A stretch of DNA of 64,000 nt. It comes from Bradyrhizobium valentinum. Its GTDB lineage: Bacteria > Pseudomonadota > Alphaproteobacteria > Rhizobiales > Xanthobacteraceae. The DNA is taken from positions 1 to 64,000 of the forward strand of contig NZ_LLXX01000124.1 in the NCBI RefSeq assembly GCF_001440405.1, given 5' to 3'. Made by a program: the position numbers and the translations under genes. The notes under the pieces were generated by a model. It made no database searches and was not told the origin of the DNA. It saw only the letters and a program-made list of their open reading frames with translations. Within the stretch, counting starts at the first letter, position 1; each line of letters starts with the position of its first letter. Below are positions 25,714 through 34,737 of the stretch, piece after piece.

Positions 25714-26976
25714 ATGCGTCGCGTCGTCGTTACGGGATTGGGATTGGTGTCACCGTTGGGCTGCGGCAGTGAGTTGGCATGGTCCCGACTGCTCTCGGCC
25801 CGTTCAGGACTTGCCGCACTCCCGGAGTGGGCGGCCGCCCTTCCCGCGCGAGTCGCCGGAAGCGTCCCGATGAAAGCGAACGATCCGGATGGAGGCTTCG
25901 ATCCGGATCTGGTCGTTCCTCCCAAGGATCAGCGAAGGATGGATCGCTTCATCCTCTTCGCACTGGTCGCCACGGCCGAGGCCATTGCACAAGCGGCATG
26001 GACTCCTTCGGACGCACACTCGCTGGAGCGCACGGCGACGGTGATCGCATCGGGCATCGGAGGCTTTCCGGCAATCGTCGAGGCAGTACGCACCACCGAT
26101 CAGCGCGGGATCAGGCGCCTCTCGCCCTTCACCGTGCCGTCCTTTCTCGCAAACCTCGCGGCCGGTCATATCTCCATCCGCTACGGCTTCAAGGGTCCCA
26201 TCGGTACGCCGGTCACCGCTTGCGCCGCGAGCGTGCAGGCGATCGGCGATGCCGCACGCCTCATCCGAACCGACGAAGCGGACGTTGCGATTTGCGGTGG
26301 CTCGGAAGCCTGCATCGATCTCGTGAGCCTCGGCGGTTTCGCCGCCGCCCGCGCCCTTTCGACCGGCTTCAACGAAACGCCAGCGCGCGCGTCCCGCCCC
26401 TTCGACCGCGACCGCGACGGTTTCGTCATGGGCGAAGGCGCCGGCATCCTCGTCATCGAGGAGCTGGAACACGCGCTCCGCCGGGGCGCCCAACCGATCG
26501 CCGAAATCATCGGCTATGGGACGACGGCTGATGCCTACCACATCACGTCGGGACCCGAGGACGGCGACGGCGCGCGCCGCGCCATGGAAGGCGCCTTGCG
26601 GCAGGCCGGCCTCGAGCCCGGCGATATCCAGCACCTCAACGCCCATTCCACTTCGACGCCAGTTGGCGACGTTTCCGAACTGGAAGCGATCAAAGCCGTG
26701 TTCGGCCGCGAAGGAAAAATTGCCGTGAGCGCCACCAAATCGGCGACTGGTCATCTGCTCGGCGCAGCCGGGGGAGCGGAAGCGATCTTCACGATCCTCG
26801 CGTTACGCGACCAGATCGCGCCGCCCACTCTCAATCTCGAAAATGGCGACGCGGCTGCGAAAGGCGTCGACCTCGTCTCCGGTGAAGCCAGGCGCATGAC
26901 GATAGAGCATGCAATCTCGAATGGATTCGGCTTCGGAGGCGTCAATGCAAGCATCATCTTTCGACGCTGGCAATGA
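25714..26976 (+). CDS. fabF: Beta-ketoacyl-ACP synthase II-type condensing enzyme
   Basis: This 420-residue KAS II-type enzyme has the intact Cys-His-His active site: Cys170 (TACAASVQAIGDA), His311 (LNAHSTSTPVGD) and His347 (KSATGHLLGAAG). It would condense an acyl chain with malonyl-ACP. There is no acyl carrier protein, ACP transacylase or dehydratase gene next to it, so it is not the housekeeping fab operon copy but a paralogue in a TetR-linked group with two SDRs and a tautomerase. It may modify a special fatty acid or make a small ketide; that is inference. Confidence 0.9.
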   Translation: MRRVVVTGLGLVSPLGCGSELAWSRLLSARSGLAALPEWAAALPARVAGSVPMKANDPDGGFDPDLVVPPKDQRRMDRFILFALVATAEAIAQAAWTPSDAHSLERTATVIASGIGGFPAIVEAVRTTDQRGIRRLSPFTVPSFLANLAAGHISIRYGFKGPIGTPVTACAASVQAIGDAARLIRTDEADVAICGGSEACIDLVSLGGFAAARALSTGFNETPARASRPFDRDRDGFVMGEGAGILVIEELEHALRRGAQPIAEIIGYGTTADAYHITSGPEDGDGARRAMEGALRQAGLEPGDIQHLNAHSTSTPVGDVSELEAIKAVFGREGKIAVSATKSATGHLLGAAGGAEAIFTILALRDQIAPPTLNLENGDAAAKGVDLVSGEARRMTIEHAISNGFGFGGVNASIIFRRWQ

Positions 26977-27057
26977 AGACTGCCGGCAGTTCCACGAACG
27001 CCGGATGATCCGGATGGGCGCGACGCTGCCGCGCCCACAGAATGCGGTACTCTCTTA

Positions 27058-28377
27058 CTATTCCTCGCGAAACGCGCGGTTGATCTGATCCCGCAGTGGC
27101 TTGACCAGATAGGAGATGACCGTTCGCTCGCCGGTCTGAATAAATGCTTCGGCCGGCATCCCCGGCACCAGTGCCAGCTTACCCAGACGCGCAAGCTCCT
27201 GCGACGGCACGGCAATGCGAACGACGTAGTAGGATAGTCCGCTCTTTTGATCTTGTGTCAGATCGGCGGCAATGCGGCTAACCTCGCCGTTGAGCTCCGG
27301 TGTGGTTCGCTGATTGAACGCCGACATTCGCAAAACTGTTCGCTGGCCCAACCGGATCTGGTCGATATCCTGGGGCTGTATCTGCGCTTCCAACGCCAGC
27401 CTGTCGCTATCAGGCACGATCAACATGATCGTATCGGCCGGAGAAATTACGCCGCCCACCGTATGAACCGCCAACTCGTGCACCAGACCGCTTTGCGGTG
27501 CGACGAGATCGATGCGCTTCAACTGATCCTCAGCCGACACCTTGCGTTCGACGTATTCGGCGGTTTGCGCTTCGATCTCGCGTAGGCTGTTCGCCACTTC
27601 GCTGCGAAGGTCCTGATCGATCTGAATGATCTGCAGTTGTGTCTCCGCGATCTTGCCCGCGGACTGGGCCTGCGCTGCCGCGAGCCGGCCGCGCTCACCG
27701 TCCAGATTGGTGCCTTCACGCTCCAGCGCCATCATGCGCTGGATCGGCACGAGGCCTTTCTCCCAGAGTCCACGCACCCCCTCAAGCTCGCGCTCGATCA
27801 GCGCGATGCCTCGCACCTTTGCGTCTTCCTGGGAAACCAGACCACGTACTTCTTTCTCGTACTGAAGGATGCGTTCGCGCAACTGAGCCTTCTGCCCGAG
27901 CCGTGCTTCGCGGCGAAGTTCGAACAGTTTGCGTTCCCCCGCCAGTAGCTGCGCCATATCGGCGTCGCCTGAGCGCGCCATCAGCGCTGTAGGAAATGAA
28001 ATCGCTGGCGCTTCATCGCGCTCCGCCTCCAGCCGCGCGCGCCGTACCGCGAATTCGTCCAGCCGCTTTGTGACGATGGCGAGGTTGGAACGGGTCTGCG
28101 TCGCATCCAGCCGCATCACGACGTCACCCGCGGTGACGCGCTGGCCCTCGCGCACCAGGATTTCGCCAACCACACCGCCGGTCGGATGCTGCACCTTCTT
28201 TACGTAGGAATCGACGACGAAATGCCCGGTCGCGACCACGGCGCCAGCCAGATTGGTTGCCGCCGCCCATCCGCCGATACCTGCCACGAGAAACAGGCTT
28301 GCAAGGCCGCCGACAAGGAGATGGCGCCGGATCGAGCGCGCGAGACTTGCATGGTCAGCGTTCGACATCGGCTTCAT
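27058..28377 (-). CDS. hasE: Type I secretion membrane-fusion protein (HasE/PrtE-like)
   Basis: This adaptor of about 440 residues has one membrane segment (LLVGGLASLFLVAGIGGWAA), a lipoyl half-motif after VKKVQHPTGGVVGEILVREG, long coiled-coil arms with RLEAERDEA and FELRREARLGQKAQ, and the C-terminal D-box of HlyD/AprE proteins ending near PAEAFIQTGERTVISYL. The start overlaps the end of the ATPase gene; ATGs at 28377, 28368 and 28434 are all possible. It spans the periplasm to connect the HasD-like exporter with a TolC-type channel, not present here. Its gene order, after two HasA-like genes and the ATPase, copies the Serratia has operon. Confidence 0.9.
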   Translation of the reverse strand: MKPMSNADHASLARSIRRHLLVGGLASLFLVAGIGGWAAATNLAGAVVATGHFVVDSYVKKVQHPTGGVVGEILVREGQRVTAGDVVMRLDATQTRSNLAIVTKRLDEFAVRRARLEAERDEAPAISFPTALMARSGDADMAQLLAGERKLFELRREARLGQKAQLRERILQYEKEVRGLVSQEDAKVRGIALIERELEGVRGLWEKGLVPIQRMMALEREGTNLDGERGRLAAAQAQSAGKIAETQLQIIQIDQDLRSEVANSLREIEAQTAEYVERKVSAEDQLKRIDLVAPQSGLVHELAVHTVGGVISPADTIMLIVPDSDRLALEAQIQPQDIDQIRLGQRTVLRMSAFNQRTTPELNGEVSRIAADLTQDQKSGLSYYVVRIAVPSQELARLGKLALVPGMPAEAFIQTGERTVISYLVKPLRDQINRAFREE

Positions 28378-30214
28378 CCGCATGCTGGTCGGGCGATCTA
28401 CCTGCTCCCGGTTCGGTGGCGCCCGTCGCGACAACGCGGAATGGAGCGATAGCGCGAAAACCGGTCGAGTAGCCCGCGGCCGTCGTCACGGTGGTCGCCG
28501 GAGGATTTGCACCTTTCAGGGTGCGCGACAGCACCTCGTCGCGCGGACCGAAGGCCTTCATTCTTCCTGCTTCGATGACTGCCACGAGGTCCACCACGCC
28601 GAGCGCGCTGGGTCGATGCGCTACCACTATGACGATACCTTTGCGTTCACGCACCGACGTCATTGCCTGGACGACGGCCTTCTCGCCTTCCGCATCGAGG
28701 TTCGCGTTGGGCTCGTCGAGCACGACGAGAAACGGATCGCCATAAAGCGCGCGAGCGAGACCAATACGCTGGCGTTGTCCCGCCGACAGAGCCGAGCCCG
28801 CCTCGCCGATCCGGGTCTCATAACCGTTGTCAAAGCGAAGAATGAGATCGTGTGCGCCCGCCGCGCGGGCCGCGGCGACGACGGCGACAGCATCGGCGTC
28901 CGCTTCAAAACGAGAGATGTTCTCGGCGATGGTGCCGTCGAACAGTTCGACACCTTGCGGCAGATAGCCGACGTGGCGACCCAGCTCTTCTCGGTTCCAT
29001 CGATCGAAGCCCGCGCCATCGATGCGCACCTTGCCGCTTGCCGGCGCCCAGACGCCGACCAGCGCGCGCGCGAGTGTGGATTTTCCGCTGCCGCTCGGTC
29101 CGATGATGCCAAGCGCGCTTCCCGCCGGCACAACAAAACTGGCTCCCGTAAGGGTGGGCTTCTTCTCGCCGGGAGGCGCGACGCTGATCGCTTCCGCGCG
29201 CAACTCGCGCTCCGGCTTCGGCAGCGCCATGATCGCACGTGTCTCAGGCATCATCGCGAACAGTTCCTTAAGCCGGCCCCAGCTTTGCCGGGCCATCAGG
29301 AATGGCCTCCAGCTTGCGATTGCGAGATCGACCGGCGCCAGCGCGCGGCCCATCATGATCGAACTCGCGATCATGACGCCGGCGCTCGTCTCCTGCCTGA
29401 TGACCAGGTAGGCACCGACCGCCAGCATGCCCGACTGCAGAATCATGCGCAGCGATCTGGACGCGCCGCCGAGGCCGCCGGCGATATCGCCGGTACGCCG
29501 GTTTGCGGCGAGATAGTCCGTATTCGCGTTCTGCCAACGTTCCGCGACGCGACCGCCAAGCCCCATGGCGCGGACCGCTTCGGCATTGCGCCGGCCCGCC
29601 TCCATCATCGCATTGCGCGCCATGCCGTGCAGCATCGCCGCGCGCGTCGGTCCGCGCGACAGCACATCTGTGATGACCGTGAGTGACACCAGAACGATCG
29701 CGCCGACAAGTGCAGTGATTCCGATCCAGAAATGGAACAGGAAGCAGATGCCGAGATAGAGCGGCATCCATGGCAGGTCGAACAGTGCCGTAGGCCCCTG
29801 CCCGGACAGGAAGCCGCGAACATTGTCGAGATCCCGCAGCGGCTGCAGGCCGTCGCCCGGCATCCGGGCCTCAAGTGGCAGAGAGACGATCGCCTCATGC
29901 ACGCGACCGGACAGTTTGCGATCGAAGGTCTCTCCCATCCGCAGCAGTACACGACCGCGGATCACATCCAGCAGCGATTGAAACCCAAACAGAACCGCGG
30001 CCAGCGTCGCAAGCCCGATCAGGGTGGACACACTGCGGCTCGCCAAGACGCGGTCATAGACCTGCAGCATGAACAGCGGCGACGTCAGCGCCAGGATATT
30101 GACCACGCCGCTGACCACCGCAATTCCGACAAGCGCCGGCGCCAGCGGCGACAGGACCGCCGCAGCCAACGGCTGCGACGGTTTGCGATGCGGGGTTTTG
30201 AGCACGGATCGCAC
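28355..30214 (-). CDS. hasD: Type I secretion ABC transporter (HasD/PrtD-like)
   Basis: This 619-residue half-transporter fuses an N-terminal membrane domain (several hydrophobic helices between residues about 25 and 300) to an ATPase. The Walker A is GPSGSGKST near residue 370, the signature LSAGQRQRIGLARALYG near 475, and Walker B VVLDEPNANLD near 500. It belongs to the PrtD/HasD branch that exports proteins with C-terminal signals and lacks a peptidase domain. The GTG start follows the hasA-like stop with no gap (TGAGTG), so translation is coupled to its likely cargo. Confidence 0.92.
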   Translation of the reverse strand: MRSVLKTPHRKPSQPLAAAVLSPLAPALVGIAVVSGVVNILALTSPLFMLQVYDRVLASRSVSTLIGLATLAAVLFGFQSLLDVIRGRVLLRMGETFDRKLSGRVHEAIVSLPLEARMPGDGLQPLRDLDNVRGFLSGQGPTALFDLPWMPLYLGICFLFHFWIGITALVGAIVLVSLTVITDVLSRGPTRAAMLHGMARNAMMEAGRRNAEAVRAMGLGGRVAERWQNANTDYLAANRRTGDIAGGLGGASRSLRMILQSGMLAVGAYLVIRQETSAGVMIASSIMMGRALAPVDLAIASWRPFLMARQSWGRLKELFAMMPETRAIMALPKPERELRAEAISVAPPGEKKPTLTGASFVVPAGSALGIIGPSGSGKSTLARALVGVWAPASGKVRIDGAGFDRWNREELGRHVGYLPQGVELFDGTIAENISRFEADADAVAVVAAARAAGAHDLILRFDNGYETRIGEAGSALSAGQRQRIGLARALYGDPFLVVLDEPNANLDAEGEKAVVQAMTSVRERKGIVIVVAHRPSALGVVDLVAVIEAGRMKAFGPRDEVLSRTLKGANPPATTVTTAAGYSTGFRAIAPFRVVATGATEPGAGRSPDQHADEADVER

Positions 30215-30970
30215 TCAGACCAGGATATTGCCGCAGAGAATCAGATTGGCAATGTCGGTCCCGACGTAACCGTCGAGTTGGAGCGTATTCTCGCCATCGG
30301 TGATGGTGAGAACCCCGGTATTGTCCCACCAGTTGCTGTGGTTGAAGACCAGATCGACATAATTCGAAATGCCAGTCACCGCCTGCAGGTCAATGACATC
30401 GTCATTTCCGGTATCGGTGCCGAAATCGGCGATGACGTCGTTGGCCCAGCCGTCGGCAAAGGTGAACGTATCATCGCCGAGGTTGCCGGTGAACGTGTCG
30501 TCTCCGGCAAAGCTCAGCATGACGTCGTTGCCCACGGTGCCGTTCTGGATGGTCCCCTGCTCGGCGAAATAGCCGTAGAGGCCATCCAGGCTGCCGTTCT
30601 GAGACAGATCGGCAATCGCAGCATCGAAAGCCGGCGTCAGCGTTGCGCCGCTGAAATTGACTGACAGGCCTTCATCTTGCACCCACTGATCGGTGGGCGA
30701 CACGTAAGCGAGATTGCTGCCGAGCGTGAGCGTGGAGACCGTGCCATCGACAACGCCAGGCGTGTAGCTGAAATCGGCCCCGTTCACGATCACGGATGAC
30801 TTGTCATTGTCCACGCCACCGACGATACGCGTTCCGGCGTACCACTGGTCCGACACGTTCCTCACGGCATTGAAGCCGCCCGTGCCACGATACTCGAAGT
30901 TGTCGATCCAGTTGTCCAGGAACGCGGGAAGGTTGCTGCTCGCGCTCGTGTAGTCCAGTACCAATGCCAT
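30215..30970 (-). CDS. hasA2: HasA-like haemophore with C-terminal beta-roll (second copy)
   Basis: This 251-residue secreted protein has no Sec signal. Residues about 1-150 follow the HasA pattern: LDYTSASSNLPAFLDNW at the start, VIVNGADFSYTPG where Serratia HasA has the haem-ligand tyrosine (aligned Tyr69), STLTLGSNL, and the helix NGSLDGLYGYFAEQGT. The loop with the HasA histidine ligand is replaced by FEYRGTGGF without histidine, and the tyrosine-partner histidine is also absent. Residues about 165-251 are a serralysin-type beta-roll (DDTFTGNLGDDTFTFADG) with a hydrophobic tail NILV suited to type I export. The alignment is by eye. It is coupled to the exporter gene. Confidence 0.75.
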   Translation of the reverse strand: MALVLDYTSASSNLPAFLDNWIDNFEYRGTGGFNAVRNVSDQWYAGTRIVGGVDNDKSSVIVNGADFSYTPGVVDGTVSTLTLGSNLAYVSPTDQWVQDEGLSVNFSGATLTPAFDAAIADLSQNGSLDGLYGYFAEQGTIQNGTVGNDVMLSFAGDDTFTGNLGDDTFTFADGWANDVIADFGTDTGNDDVIDLQAVTGISNYVDLVFNHSNWWDNTGVLTITDGENTLQLDGYVGTDIANLILCGNILV

Positions 30971-31023
30971 TCTCTAATTCCTCAGATTTTCTTTGACGAT
31001 AATCGGAATTATTTGCAGGCTTC

Positions 31024-31049
31024 CGCCGCGTTCCTAGATGAACGCGGCG
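31024..31049. other. Strong hairpin between the two hasA-like genes
   Basis: Ten-base arms cgccgcgttc and gaacgcggcg form a perfect stem with a six-base loop, 28 bases beyond the first hasA-like stop. No uridine run follows on the minus strand, so it is not a standard terminator. A likely role is stabilising the upstream hasA mRNA segment or partly attenuating transcription, so that haemophore is made in excess over exporter. Confidence 0.55.
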
Positions 31050-31076
31050 CTGCCTTTGCAAAAGTCGGGATTTCCC

Positions 31077-31796
31077 TCAAGCGAACTCAAAGTTCGCGGC
31101 CGTCAGGCCCGTTACGCCCGTAATCGTAATACCGTCCGTGAAATCGGAGCTGCTGATTACGGTGTCGGTTCCGATCGTGGAGATAAACAGGTCTCCCAAT
31201 CCCGCTGCACCCCACGCCGAGACGTCGAGGATATCCATGGCAAGATCGAAGCTGTTGACGGTGTCGAACGAGGATCCGTCCTGGAATACGAAAGTATCCT
31301 GGCCGCCGAAACCGAGCAGCGTATCGTCCAGACCCAGATTCCCAACCTGCATTGTGCCTTGCTCGGCAAAGTAGTCCGTCAGACCCGGGAAGGTCCCCAG
31401 ACCGTCAACGGCTCCGCCGTGCGACAGGCTGTAGATCGCATAGGCGAACGTGGTCGTATCCGGCATGTAGCCGCTCACGTTCGTGATGATTAGCTCTTCA
31501 TCCTGCACCCACAGATCCCGGCCTGCATCATATTCGAGGTTGCGGCCGAGCGTGAGCGAGGTGACATCGCCGCTAAACAGGCCCGGCGAATAGCTGTAGT
31601 CGTCGATCCCCATGATGACCGAGGGAATGTTGTTGTCGACGCCTTCGGTATCGAAGCCGGCGGACCACTGATCCTGTCCGGTAGAGAAGGACCGGGAGAA
31701 CCAGCCGTTGCCGTTGTAGGAGAAGTTCGTGTCATAGGCTGCCAGGTAGGCCGGAAGATTGCTGCTCGCTGCGGTCAGCTCAATCAACAGTGTCAT
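31077..31796 (-). CDS. hasA1: HasA-like haemophore with C-terminal beta-roll (first copy)
   Basis: This 239-residue paralogue of the next gene starts MTLLIELTAASSNLPAYLAAYD behind aaggga; the upstream frame extension is ignored. It keeps the aligned tyrosine (Tyr69 in DDYSYSPG), TSLTLGRNL and the DGLGTFPGLTDYFAEQGT helix, and again lacks a histidine in the ligand loop (FSYNGNGWF). Residues about 155-239 are a calcium-type beta-roll module (DDTLLGFGGQDTFVFQDG, TGLTAANFEFA), whose ending resembles the type I secretion tails of RTX and serralysin proteins. It is the first gene after the receptor. A haem-scavenging role is inferred from fold pattern plus locus. Confidence 0.72.
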   Translation of the reverse strand: MTLLIELTAASSNLPAYLAAYDTNFSYNGNGWFSRSFSTGQDQWSAGFDTEGVDNNIPSVIMGIDDYSYSPGLFSGDVTSLTLGRNLEYDAGRDLWVQDEELIITNVSGYMPDTTTFAYAIYSLSHGGAVDGLGTFPGLTDYFAEQGTMQVGNLGLDDTLLGFGGQDTFVFQDGSSFDTVNSFDLAMDILDVSAWGAAGLGDLFISTIGTDTVISSSDFTDGITITGVTGLTAANFEFA

Positions 31797-31874
31797 TTCT
31801 TGTTCCCTTTTGCCTGTTTCATCCGTTCGCCCCACGGCGAACCTCGCATCCACAGCCTGCGACCATGGAATTCC

Positions 31875-34595
31875 CTAGAATTTGTAGTTGAGCGATACCG
31901 TGGCCGTTCGTCCGGGCGCGGCGTAGAAGTTGGCACCAACGGCAGGAGCGTAGGCAACGTCCGTGAGATTGGTGACCGAGAAACGCAGCTTCGTCATCGG
32001 ATCGAAGGCATAGGATCCGTAGATGTCGTAAACCCGGTAGCCATCCATCTCGTAGCCGGTCCGAAGGGAGCCCAGCACCGGCTCCGTCTTCGAGACGTCG
32101 GTGATGCGGCCGCCCAACGTCAGCCTTTCTTCGAACAGGCGCACGCCTGCATCAAGCGTGACCCGCAGCTTGGGCTGTTCGAAGATAATCGCGGCTCCTT
32201 GTCCGCTATTGATGGGCATGCTTCGACCGGCAGGAGACGTAAAGCTGTCGGCGAGCTCCGTATCGATGCGCGTGATTGTCCCGCCAATATAGATAAATCT
32301 GGCATCGTAGTTGGCCTCGACTTCGATCCCTTTCATGCGGGTCACGCCGTCAAGGTTCACATACGAAGTGTAAGGCACGTTGCTTTGGGCGGTGCGGATT
32401 TTGCCAAAGCTGATGTAATCGGTGATTTCCCTGTAGAAGCCCACGGCCTTGAACCGAAACGTATCTCGCTCGGTCAGAATTCCGTTGCTTGAGACGTTTG
32501 CACCCACCTCGTAGGTTTCGCCTCGTTCGGGCCTGAGAGCCGAATTTGGCGCATATTCAGTGACGCTATTTCCGTCATGCCCGCCATTGAGAAACGACTC
32601 CATGATCGTAGGCGGCCGGTAGCTCTTCGAGTATTTCACGAAGGGCTGCAGCCATTCGAATGGCTTGACCGCAATGGTCACCGACGGCAGCAAGGCTCCG
32701 CCGGAGTTATCGACTTTGACGTCATGTCCCTTGTAGTATTCCGGCCCGTAGATCGGCTCGGTTCGAGCGGGAATGCCAGGTTTGGCTTCAGTGCATCGGA
32801 AATTGGGAGGGAACGGCGGAGAAGGCCAGCAGACCCGCGGCACAGGAGGTACAGCAGGGATAACGATGTAACCTATGATGTCCTTCGTCTTGTCGTCGCC
32901 GTAGATCGTCGTTGTTCCCGCCACATGATACCAGTCATAACGCAAGCCACCTGAAACGGTCAGCCAATCGGTGGGCGTATATTTCGCGTTGCCGAAACCA
33001 CTGACGATCTCGCGCTTGCCGCTCGGCGTGCCGCCCGAAAGCGTGCTCGAGTAATCAATGCCGTCGGCTGATACAAAGCCACGAGTGAGAACGGTCTTGC
33101 CGTCGTCGCTGAAGGCTTCCATGCCGTAGTTGAGAGCCAGACCTCCCAGAGCCGTGTCGAAGCGGCTGGTGTTCTCGACGCTGCCGCCGAGGGTCCCCAT
33201 GACGTAGTTCGACGGTCCCGCCGAAAGGATCGAGCCTTCCTCGACCTTGTTGTTCCTGATGTTGTTGTAATAGAAGCGGGCCTTCAGATCGATCAGCTCG
33301 CTGTCGGGCTTCCAGTCGAGCGCAGAGGTGTAAGTGTTATTGACGACACCTTCCGTCGCCTTCTGCAGGTTGCCTTGGCTCCCCGCGGAGTCGTAGGTTC
33401 CGGTGTTGAACCTGGAATCGTTCCGCACCCAGCCAAGCGTGAGCTTGACGTCTTCCGTGGCCCAGGCCTCGGCTTTCAGAATGCCGGAGCGGACCTCCTG
33501 GCCGGAGAACAGCAATACGTCCCCGGCATAGGTCGCCGCACTATTGATGGTGCCGTTCTTGCCGATATCATAGGCGCCGATATTCTTGTAGCTGATGCCG
33601 CCGAGAACGGAAAACCGGTCGGACAGGCGGACCGCGGCCGCCGTCGAACCGTCGAAGTTGAACTGGTTGGTCCCGGTGGTGAGATTGACCTGGCCGCCGT
33701 ACTGCTTGCCCGGTGCGATCAGGTCCTCCGCCAGAAGCGTTCGGAAATTGACAGAACCGCCCAGAGCGCCGGCGCTGCCGACGCCGGATGTCGTGCTTTT
33801 CTCGATGTCGACGGCACGAATAAAGGCCGTATCGACATAAGTACGCTGCGTGGCGCCATGCGCACTGCGCTGAAAACTCTGCCGCGCGCCATCGATCATG
33901 GTGGCGATGCGATCCTGGTCCTGAAGGCCGCGGATATTGACGCTGATGCCCGGGTTCTGCGCTTCCGAGCGGTTTGCATAGACGCCGGCGACGTTGTCGA
34001 GCAGGTCGCGGGCGTTGCGGGTTGGGCTGTTCTCGATCGCCTCGCGCGAAATCACGCTGACGGCCGCCGGCGCCTGATAGACCCAGTCCGGCGTCCCCTG
34101 GTAGCCGGACCCCGAAATGGCATTTCGGCCACCCGATATGATCAGCGGATCGAGCTGGATTGCGCCGGGGACATATACCTCCGCCGCCGGCGAGGCCGTC
34201 GCTCCGATAACGGCCGTACGATCGGCAGTGACGCGAAACGCGATACCCGTGTTTCGCAACAGAAGCGCCAGCGCTTGCTCCGGGGTGAAGCTGCCGTTGA
34301 CGGCATTGGATGTCAGCCCGCGCGACGTTGCGGCTGACAATGTCACCTGCAGGCCGGACTGACGGCCGAAGGCATTGAGCGCAAGACCGAGCGGCTGTGC
34401 GGGAATATTGAAGGTTCGCGGCGCCGCCGCGTCACCGCCCTGGACTTGAACTATTCCAGAACCGGGCGAGGTCTGCGCGAATGCACGCGAGGCGCTGTCT
34501 GCCGCAACTAGCGCGGCAAGAAGGCACGCAATATGTGCAACGTTCGCAGCTCTTTCATTGATTTGATTGAATATAGTCTTCTTCGAAACGCACAT
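31875..34595 (-). CDS. hasR: TonB-dependent haem/haemophore receptor with STN signalling domain (HasR-like)
   Basis: This receptor is 906 residues from the ATG at 34595; the frame extends upstream without homology. Order: signal peptide cleaved after RAFAQ; STN domain (NIPAQPLGLALNAFGRQSGL to AVIG) for transmembrane signalling; a TonB-box-like LDPLIISGG; plug domain with NIRGLQDQDRIATMIDGARQSF; 22-strand barrel ending in LNYKF. The plug motifs are those of haem/haemoglobin receptors. Signal is passed to FecR/sigma encoded just upstream. A proline- and cysteine-bearing loop (VPRVCWPSPPFPPNFRC) in an extracellular region is unusual and may be a disulfide-held ligand-contact loop. Confidence 0.88.
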   Translation of the reverse strand: MCVSKKTIFNQINERAANVAHIACLLAALVAADSASRAFAQTSPGSGIVQVQGGDAAAPRTFNIPAQPLGLALNAFGRQSGLQVTLSAATSRGLTSNAVNGSFTPEQALALLLRNTGIAFRVTADRTAVIGATASPAAEVYVPGAIQLDPLIISGGRNAISGSGYQGTPDWVYQAPAAVSVISREAIENSPTRNARDLLDNVAGVYANRSEAQNPGISVNIRGLQDQDRIATMIDGARQSFQRSAHGATQRTYVDTAFIRAVDIEKSTTSGVGSAGALGGSVNFRTLLAEDLIAPGKQYGGQVNLTTGTNQFNFDGSTAAAVRLSDRFSVLGGISYKNIGAYDIGKNGTINSAATYAGDVLLFSGQEVRSGILKAEAWATEDVKLTLGWVRNDSRFNTGTYDSAGSQGNLQKATEGVVNNTYTSALDWKPDSELIDLKARFYYNNIRNNKVEEGSILSAGPSNYVMGTLGGSVENTSRFDTALGGLALNYGMEAFSDDGKTVLTRGFVSADGIDYSSTLSGGTPSGKREIVSGFGNAKYTPTDWLTVSGGLRYDWYHVAGTTTIYGDDKTKDIIGYIVIPAVPPVPRVCWPSPPFPPNFRCTEAKPGIPARTEPIYGPEYYKGHDVKVDNSGGALLPSVTIAVKPFEWLQPFVKYSKSYRPPTIMESFLNGGHDGNSVTEYAPNSALRPERGETYEVGANVSSNGILTERDTFRFKAVGFYREITDYISFGKIRTAQSNVPYTSYVNLDGVTRMKGIEVEANYDARFIYIGGTITRIDTELADSFTSPAGRSMPINSGQGAAIIFEQPKLRVTLDAGVRLFEERLTLGGRITDVSKTEPVLGSLRTGYEMDGYRVYDIYGSYAFDPMTKLRFSVTNLTDVAYAPAVGANFYAAPGRTATVSLNYKF

Positions 34596-34624
34596 TACAG
34601 CCCCGTACTCTAGTCTGCCACCGC

Positions 34625-34649
34625 GCGCATTTTCTTTTTCGAAATGCGC
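34625..34649. promoter_or_regulatory. Inverted repeat upstream of the receptor gene
   Basis: Arms gcgcattt and aaatgcgc, separated by nine bases, lie 30-55 bases before the receptor start on the minus strand. This is where an operator or a 5' leader hairpin would be. A second small hairpin, tcgcgc-gttcg-gcgcga, lies at 34694-34710 closer to the fecR end. I cannot tell whether either is bound by an iron regulator such as Irr, RirA or Fur. Confidence 0.45.
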
Positions 34650-34737
34650 TTCCCGACTAAAGACGATCGGCTCGATACTTTTTTTCAGGATTATCGCGCG
34701 TTCGGCGCGAGAAACGGCTTCGCAGTTTAGATTCGAC

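Noticed and set aside
26979..26990. Palindrome actgccggcagt as a terminator between the convergent fabF and hasE-like genes
   Set aside because: No loop and no T-run; may be chance in GC-rich DNA.
28253..29686. Plus-strand open frame of about 477 codons opposite the HasD/HasE genes
   Set aside because: Shadow of clear ABC transporter coding sequence.
34694..34710. Hairpin tcgcgc-gttcg-gcgcga as terminator after fecR
   Set aside because: On the minus strand it is followed by an A-rich and not a T-rich run.
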